Under the pieces are notes generated by a model, which was not told the DNA's origin, did no database searches, and saw only the letters and a list, made by a program, of their open reading frames with translations. Positions 42,332 through 45,580 of a stretch of 45,580 nt of DNA are shown here, piece after piece. Source of the DNA: Flavipsychrobacter stenotrophus (GTDB lineage: Bacteria; Bacteroidota; Bacteroidia; Chitinophagales; Chitinophagaceae); assembly GCA_945902755.1 (NCBI GenBank), contig CAMDNC010000005.1, forward strand, positions 1 to 45,580. The letters are read 5' to 3'. A program made the translations under genes and the position numbers. The first letter of the stretch is position 1; the number at the start of each line of letters is the position of its first letter.

Positions 42332-43384
42332 TTACTTTTGTTTTTTTGCTCTTTTTCTTTGTTCTGTTTCTCCTATTAAGAAACCATATGGTTTTAGTGA
42401 GTCTATATTGTCGCATACTATCTTAAGCATTGCTACCAGTGGAATAGCAAGAAAGATACCTGGTATGCCCCATAGTAACTCTCCGAGAATCAGTGCTATT
42501 ATCGTTGATAATGGATTAATCTTTACTTGAGAACCTACTATAAGTGGCTCTAGTACCCATCCCTGCACGAACTGTACAGTGCCGTACACACCTACTATTG
42601 TTACCAGTATTGCTGGGCTAGAGCCGTGCAGCGCCGCAATCAACAGCGTTAACGTAGTGCCGGTTATGTTGCCTATGAATGGAATTATTTCAAGTAGCCC
42701 GCATAAAAAGGCAAAAAATAATGCATTTTTTATTCCAAGTACCGAAAAACCTATCCCATACATCACCCACAAACACAATATCATTTTAGACAAACCTAGC
42801 AGATATTGTTGCGATACTCTGGCTACACTGTTAACCACAGTATTCATTTCGTCTCTTTTTGATGATGGCGATAACATTAGAATGAAACGCTTAATGTGCG
42901 ATCTGTAATAAAGAAGTAGTACAACATATATTAATACAATCATGAATAATGTAAATATTCTTGTAAAAGAGCCTACGGTTGCTTTAATTATACCGGCAAT
43001 AATTGGCTGTTGCTCAGTAATAATTTGCGTTTGTTTTTCTATAGAAATCCCCAGTTCTTTAAGAAGATAATCTTGAATTGAGCTAATTATAGAAGACACT
43101 TTTTCTTTCATTAGTGCAAAGTCATTTGCAATCTCAGATATTTGCCAGCCTACCAAACTACTAATGCCTGTAATTACAAACAGTAATAGCACCAAGCATG
43201 CTATTGCTGCCAATAATCGGGGTGTTTTTCTAATTTCCAGCCATTTACACATGGGCCAGAATAGTGTTGCCAAAACGGCGCCTATAGATAATGGCATCAA
43301 GAAGTCTTTTGCATAGTATAGGCCAGCAACAAGTAAAAAAATAAATAAGAACTTTTTTAGCAAATCTGTTGTTGTAAGATCCAT
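42332..43384 (-). CDS. AI-2E (PerM) family transporter
   Basis: 350 residues with about eight membrane segments. It begins with KKFLFIFLLVAGLYYAKDFLMPL. The amphipathic periplasmic part lies at ~75-145, and the family signature LCGLLEIIPFIGNITG is followed by VLEPLIVGSQVKINPLSTIIALILGELLWGIPGIF. The family was named for TqsA-mediated AI-2 export but includes Na+/H+ antiporters and uncharacterised permeases, so the name does not show quorum sensing. It converges with gldA (11 bp gap). Confidence 0.92.
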   Translation of the reverse strand: MDLTTTDLLKKFLFIFLLVAGLYYAKDFLMPLSIGAVLATLFWPMCKWLEIRKTPRLLAAIACLVLLLFVITGISSLVGWQISEIANDFALMKEKVSSIISSIQDYLLKELGISIEKQTQIITEQQPIIAGIIKATVGSFTRIFTLFMIVLIYVVLLLYYRSHIKRFILMLSPSSKRDEMNTVVNSVARVSQQYLLGLSKMILCLWVMYGIGFSVLGIKNALFFAFLCGLLEIIPFIGNITGTTLTLLIAALHGSSPAILVTIVGVYGTVQFVQGWVLEPLIVGSQVKINPLSTIIALILGELLWGIPGIFLAIPLVAMLKIVCDNIDSLKPYGFLIGETEQRKRAKKQK

Positions 43385-43473
43385 TTTATACTTCTCTTTA
43401 CGGTACTAAGTTTAAATGTACACATTGTATTTCATTACTTCTAATGCCCTATGACTGGGTTAATAGCATAAAA

Positions 43474-43504
43474 AAGTAGCCACCGTTTTAAATGGTGGCT
43501 ACTT
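43474..43504 (-). terminator. Intrinsic terminator of rpsA
   Basis: 11-bp stem AAGTAGCCACC (43474-43484) / GGTGGCTACTT (43494-43504) with a 9-nt loop. On the minus strand the stem is followed by a run of T, and it begins about 28 bp after the rpsA stop. Confidence 0.82.
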
Positions 43505-43532
43505 ACTATTCTCGGAGAATTATCAATGACAA

Positions 43533-45580
43533 TTACTCAGCGGCATCATCCTCTGCCTTTTTCATTTTGTCTTTGATTGCTGCAAGCGCACCTAGGTCAC
43601 CAAGTGTTGGTTTCTCTACTTTACTCTGTATGTTCTTTACAGCACTCTTAGTTTTCTCAGATTCAGCTACTGCATCTTTACGAGCAGCTTCTTTTTCTTC
43701 GTTTTTCACCTGCTCCCATACTTTTGCATGAGATACCATGATACGTTTGTCATTGCGGTCGAATTCGATAATAACGAACTGGAGCGTTTCTTCAGCTTCT
43801 ACATTACTTCCATCTTCTTTGCGCAGATGACGAATAGGAGCGTAAGCTTCCAGACCATACTGCAACTGTACTGTTGCACCTTTATCGTCTTTACGTGTTA
43901 CACTACCTTCATGTATAGAACCTATTGGGAACACCGTTTCAAATGTATTCCAAGGATCTTCTTCCAGCTGTTTGTGACCAAGCGCCAATTTGCGGTTTTC
44001 TTTGTCAATAGACAGTATTGCAATGTCTATTTTATCGCCAGTTTTTACAAACTCACTCGGGTGGTTATAACGCTTTATCCAGCTTAGGTCGCTTATGTGT
44101 ATCATGCCACCTATTCCCGTTTCTAGCTCTACAAATACACCGTAAGGTGTAATGTTTTTAACAACACCAGCATGACGGCTGTCTATTGGGAAACGATCTT
44201 CAATAGTATCCCATGGGTCAGCAGTAAGTTGCTTGATAGATAAACTCATTTTGCGCTCATCTTTATCCAGTGTTACTACTACAGCTTCATGCTCTTCATT
44301 TATTTTGAAGAATTCTTTAGCATTGATAGGCTGTGATGACCATGTGATTTCTGACACGTGTACCAAACCTTCTACGCCAGGCATTATTTCCAAGAATGCA
44401 CCATAGTCTTCTATGTTTACCACCTTGCCTTTTATGTGCGCACCTTCTACTATGTTTTCTGGAAGGTTATCCCATGGATGAGCAGTCAATTGTTTCAGAC
44501 CCAAGCTGATGCGTTTTTTCTCATCATCAAAGTCGAGAACAACAACATTAAGCTTCTGGCCATTGTGCAACACTTCACTTGGGTGCGTTACGCGGCCCCA
44601 GCTAATATCTGTTATGTACAACAAACCATCAACACCACCCAAATCAATAAACGCACCGAAGTCAGTTACATTCTTAACTGTACCTTCAAGTACCTGACCT
44701 TTTTCAAGCTGACCGATAATCACACTACGCTGTTGCTCGATGTCGCTTTCTATAAGTGCTTTGTGAGATACTACCGCATTGCGTATGGTTTCATTGATTT
44801 TCACAACTTTGAAATCCATAGTTTTTCCTACATACTGATCATAGTCAGTTACAGGCTTCACATCAATTTGGGAACCTGGTAAGAAGGTTTCAAGACCATG
44901 TACATCTACAATAAGACCACCTTTAGTCTTAGATGTAATAGTTCCAGTAACCACTTCACCTGTTTTGTAGAAGTCAACAATTTGCTGCCAAGAGCGTGCA
45001 GCACGAGCAAGTTTACGGCTAAGATGCAAGTGACCATTGCGGTCTTCTTTTTGCACCACCATCACTTCTATAATGTCACCCGTCTTTACATCTGGCATAT
45101 CACGGAATTCATTCAGAGACACAAGACCATCTGATTTGAAACCGATATTAATAATGACGTCAGTTTTAGTAAGACCCACTACAGCACCTTGTAAAAGTTC
45201 TGATTCAGCAATTGATTTGAACGTGCTTCCATAAAGAGTATCAAATTTCTGACGATCATCTTCTTTATACGATGCCACATTGCGCTTGTCCACACTCCAA
45301 TCAAAATCATCGTGAGATGTGTCTTCCATCTGCTGATAGTAGTGACGAGGAGCGCGTGCTGCAGGTGCTGGTTCTGTAAATTCTGCGACTACCACGGATT
45401 CTGTAGATGTTGTGCCGTCTGTAATAGGTGCAACTTCTGTAATTGGTGCAACTTCTGGTTCTGTTGCAACTTCTGGTTCTGTTGCAACTTCTGCAACTGC
45501 TACGTTTTCCGTTTCTGCTGCAGGTGTTTCTACTGTTTCAGGAGTTACAACTTCTGATGTAGTTTCAGTTGGATTTTCTG
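43533..45580 (-). CDS. rpsA: 30S ribosomal protein S1, 5' end beyond the right edge
   Basis: The frame is open from the right edge to the stop at 43533 (at least 682 residues). The GTG at 45395 is not the start: upstream codons continue as an acidic Val/Glu/Thr/Pro stretch with repeats EVATEPEVATEP and EVAPITEVAPIT. Six S1 RNA-binding modules follow, for example LEGTVKNVTDFGAFIDLGG, VHVSEITW, GVVKNITPYGVFVELETG and HISDLSW. The last ~45 residues are Lys/Ala/Glu-rich. S1 binds mRNA on the small subunit and promotes initiation; in Bacteroidota, which use Shine-Dalgarno pairing little, it is expected to be important. The terminator at 43474-43504 ends the transcript. Confidence 0.95.
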   Translation of the reverse strand, partial: ENPTETTSEVVTPETVETPAAETENVAVAEVATEPEVATEPEVAPITEVAPITDGTTSTESVVVAEFTEPAPAARAPRHYYQQMEDTSHDDFDWSVDKRNVASYKEDDRQKFDTLYGSTFKSIAESELLQGAVVGLTKTDVIINIGFKSDGLVSLNEFRDMPDVKTGDIIEVMVVQKEDRNGHLHLSRKLARAARSWQQIVDFYKTGEVVTGTITSKTKGGLIVDVHGLETFLPGSQIDVKPVTDYDQYVGKTMDFKVVKINETIRNAVVSHKALIESDIEQQRSVIIGQLEKGQVLEGTVKNVTDFGAFIDLGGVDGLLYITDISWGRVTHPSEVLHNGQKLNVVVLDFDDEKKRISLGLKQLTAHPWDNLPENIVEGAHIKGKVVNIEDYGAFLEIMPGVEGLVHVSEITWSSQPINAKEFFKINEEHEAVVVTLDKDERKMSLSIKQLTADPWDTIEDRFPIDSRHAGVVKNITPYGVFVELETGIGGMIHISDLSWIKRYNHPSEFVKTGDKIDIAILSIDKENRKLALGHKQLEEDPWNTFETVFPIGSIHEGSVTRKDDKGATVQLQYGLEAYAPIRHLRKEDGSNVEAEETLQFVIIEFDRNDKRIMVSHAKVWEQVKNEEKEAARKDAVAESEKTKSAVKNIQSKVEKPTLGDLGALAAIKDKMKKAEDDAAE

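Noticed and set aside
42332-43384. AI-2 quorum-sensing exporter as part of the signalling cluster
   Set aside because: The AI-2E family is functionally mixed, the gene is 3.7 kb away on the other strand, and no luxS or AI-2 receptor is seen.
45395-45397. GTG at 45395 as the start of rpsA
   Set aside because: The frame stays open with in-frame acidic repeats to the right edge, so the gene is longer and its start lies outside.

Overview
The window comes from an AT-rich genome of the phylum Bacteroidota, most probably an environmental member of the Chitinophagales. The evidence is the gene set: a PKD/SBBP surface protein with a gliding-type C-terminal sorting domain (type IX secretion), a PorP/SprF-like outer-membrane protein, GldA, DUF4835 and DUF4296 proteins, type III glutamine synthetase, and many secreted proteins whose signal peptides end in ...AQ. 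Start codons lack clear Shine-Dalgarno sequences, and several genes are preceded by the Bacteroidota -7 element TAnnTTTG or close variants. No tRNA, rRNA, CRISPR array, insertion sequence or phage gene was seen.

Layout. 1-6123: 3' end of tilS (+), then on the minus strand a rhomboid protease, a Pro/Ala/Lys-repeat secreted protein, glnN, a 4'-phosphopantetheinyl transferase and an e(P4)-type acid phosphatase. 6448-11404 (+): TolC-like outer-membrane factor, htpG, a flavin-reductase-like protein and a YkuK-family protein. 11682-16303 (+): a large PKD/SBBP protein overlapping a PorP/SprF-like gene. 16332-18854 (-): DUF4296 lipoprotein, DUF4835 protein and coaBC. 19075-23467 (+): M1 aminopeptidase lipoprotein, rluF, a small anchored protein of unknown function and a GT-C-like membrane protein; then sucC (-).

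24964-31239 (+): lytic transglycosylase, penicillin acylase-family enzyme, a small membrane protein, metF preceded by a structured RNA-like leader with an intrinsic terminator, an EVE-domain protein and an NlpC/P60 endopeptidase. 31228-38620: a signalling/biosynthesis cluster made of a response regulator (-) divergent from an E1-like/nitroreductase fusion (Rv1355c family), a GNAT-fold protein, a 7TMR-DISM histidine kinase, a receiver-kinase hybrid and a single-domain receiver. 38730-45580: HMG-CoA lyase-like protein, thiL, an EGF-like lipoprotein and gldA (+), then an AI-2E-family permease and rpsA (-), which runs off the right edge.

Most genes are housekeeping or envelope functions. The part most likely to hold an undescribed system is 31228-38620. 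Two enzymes that could make or modify a small molecule sit inside a set of four two-component proteins, and the receiver domains at the two ends are clear paralogues. The inferred model is a self-contained produce-and-sense or redox/metabolite signalling module. The second candidate for novelty is the leader RNA upstream of metF.
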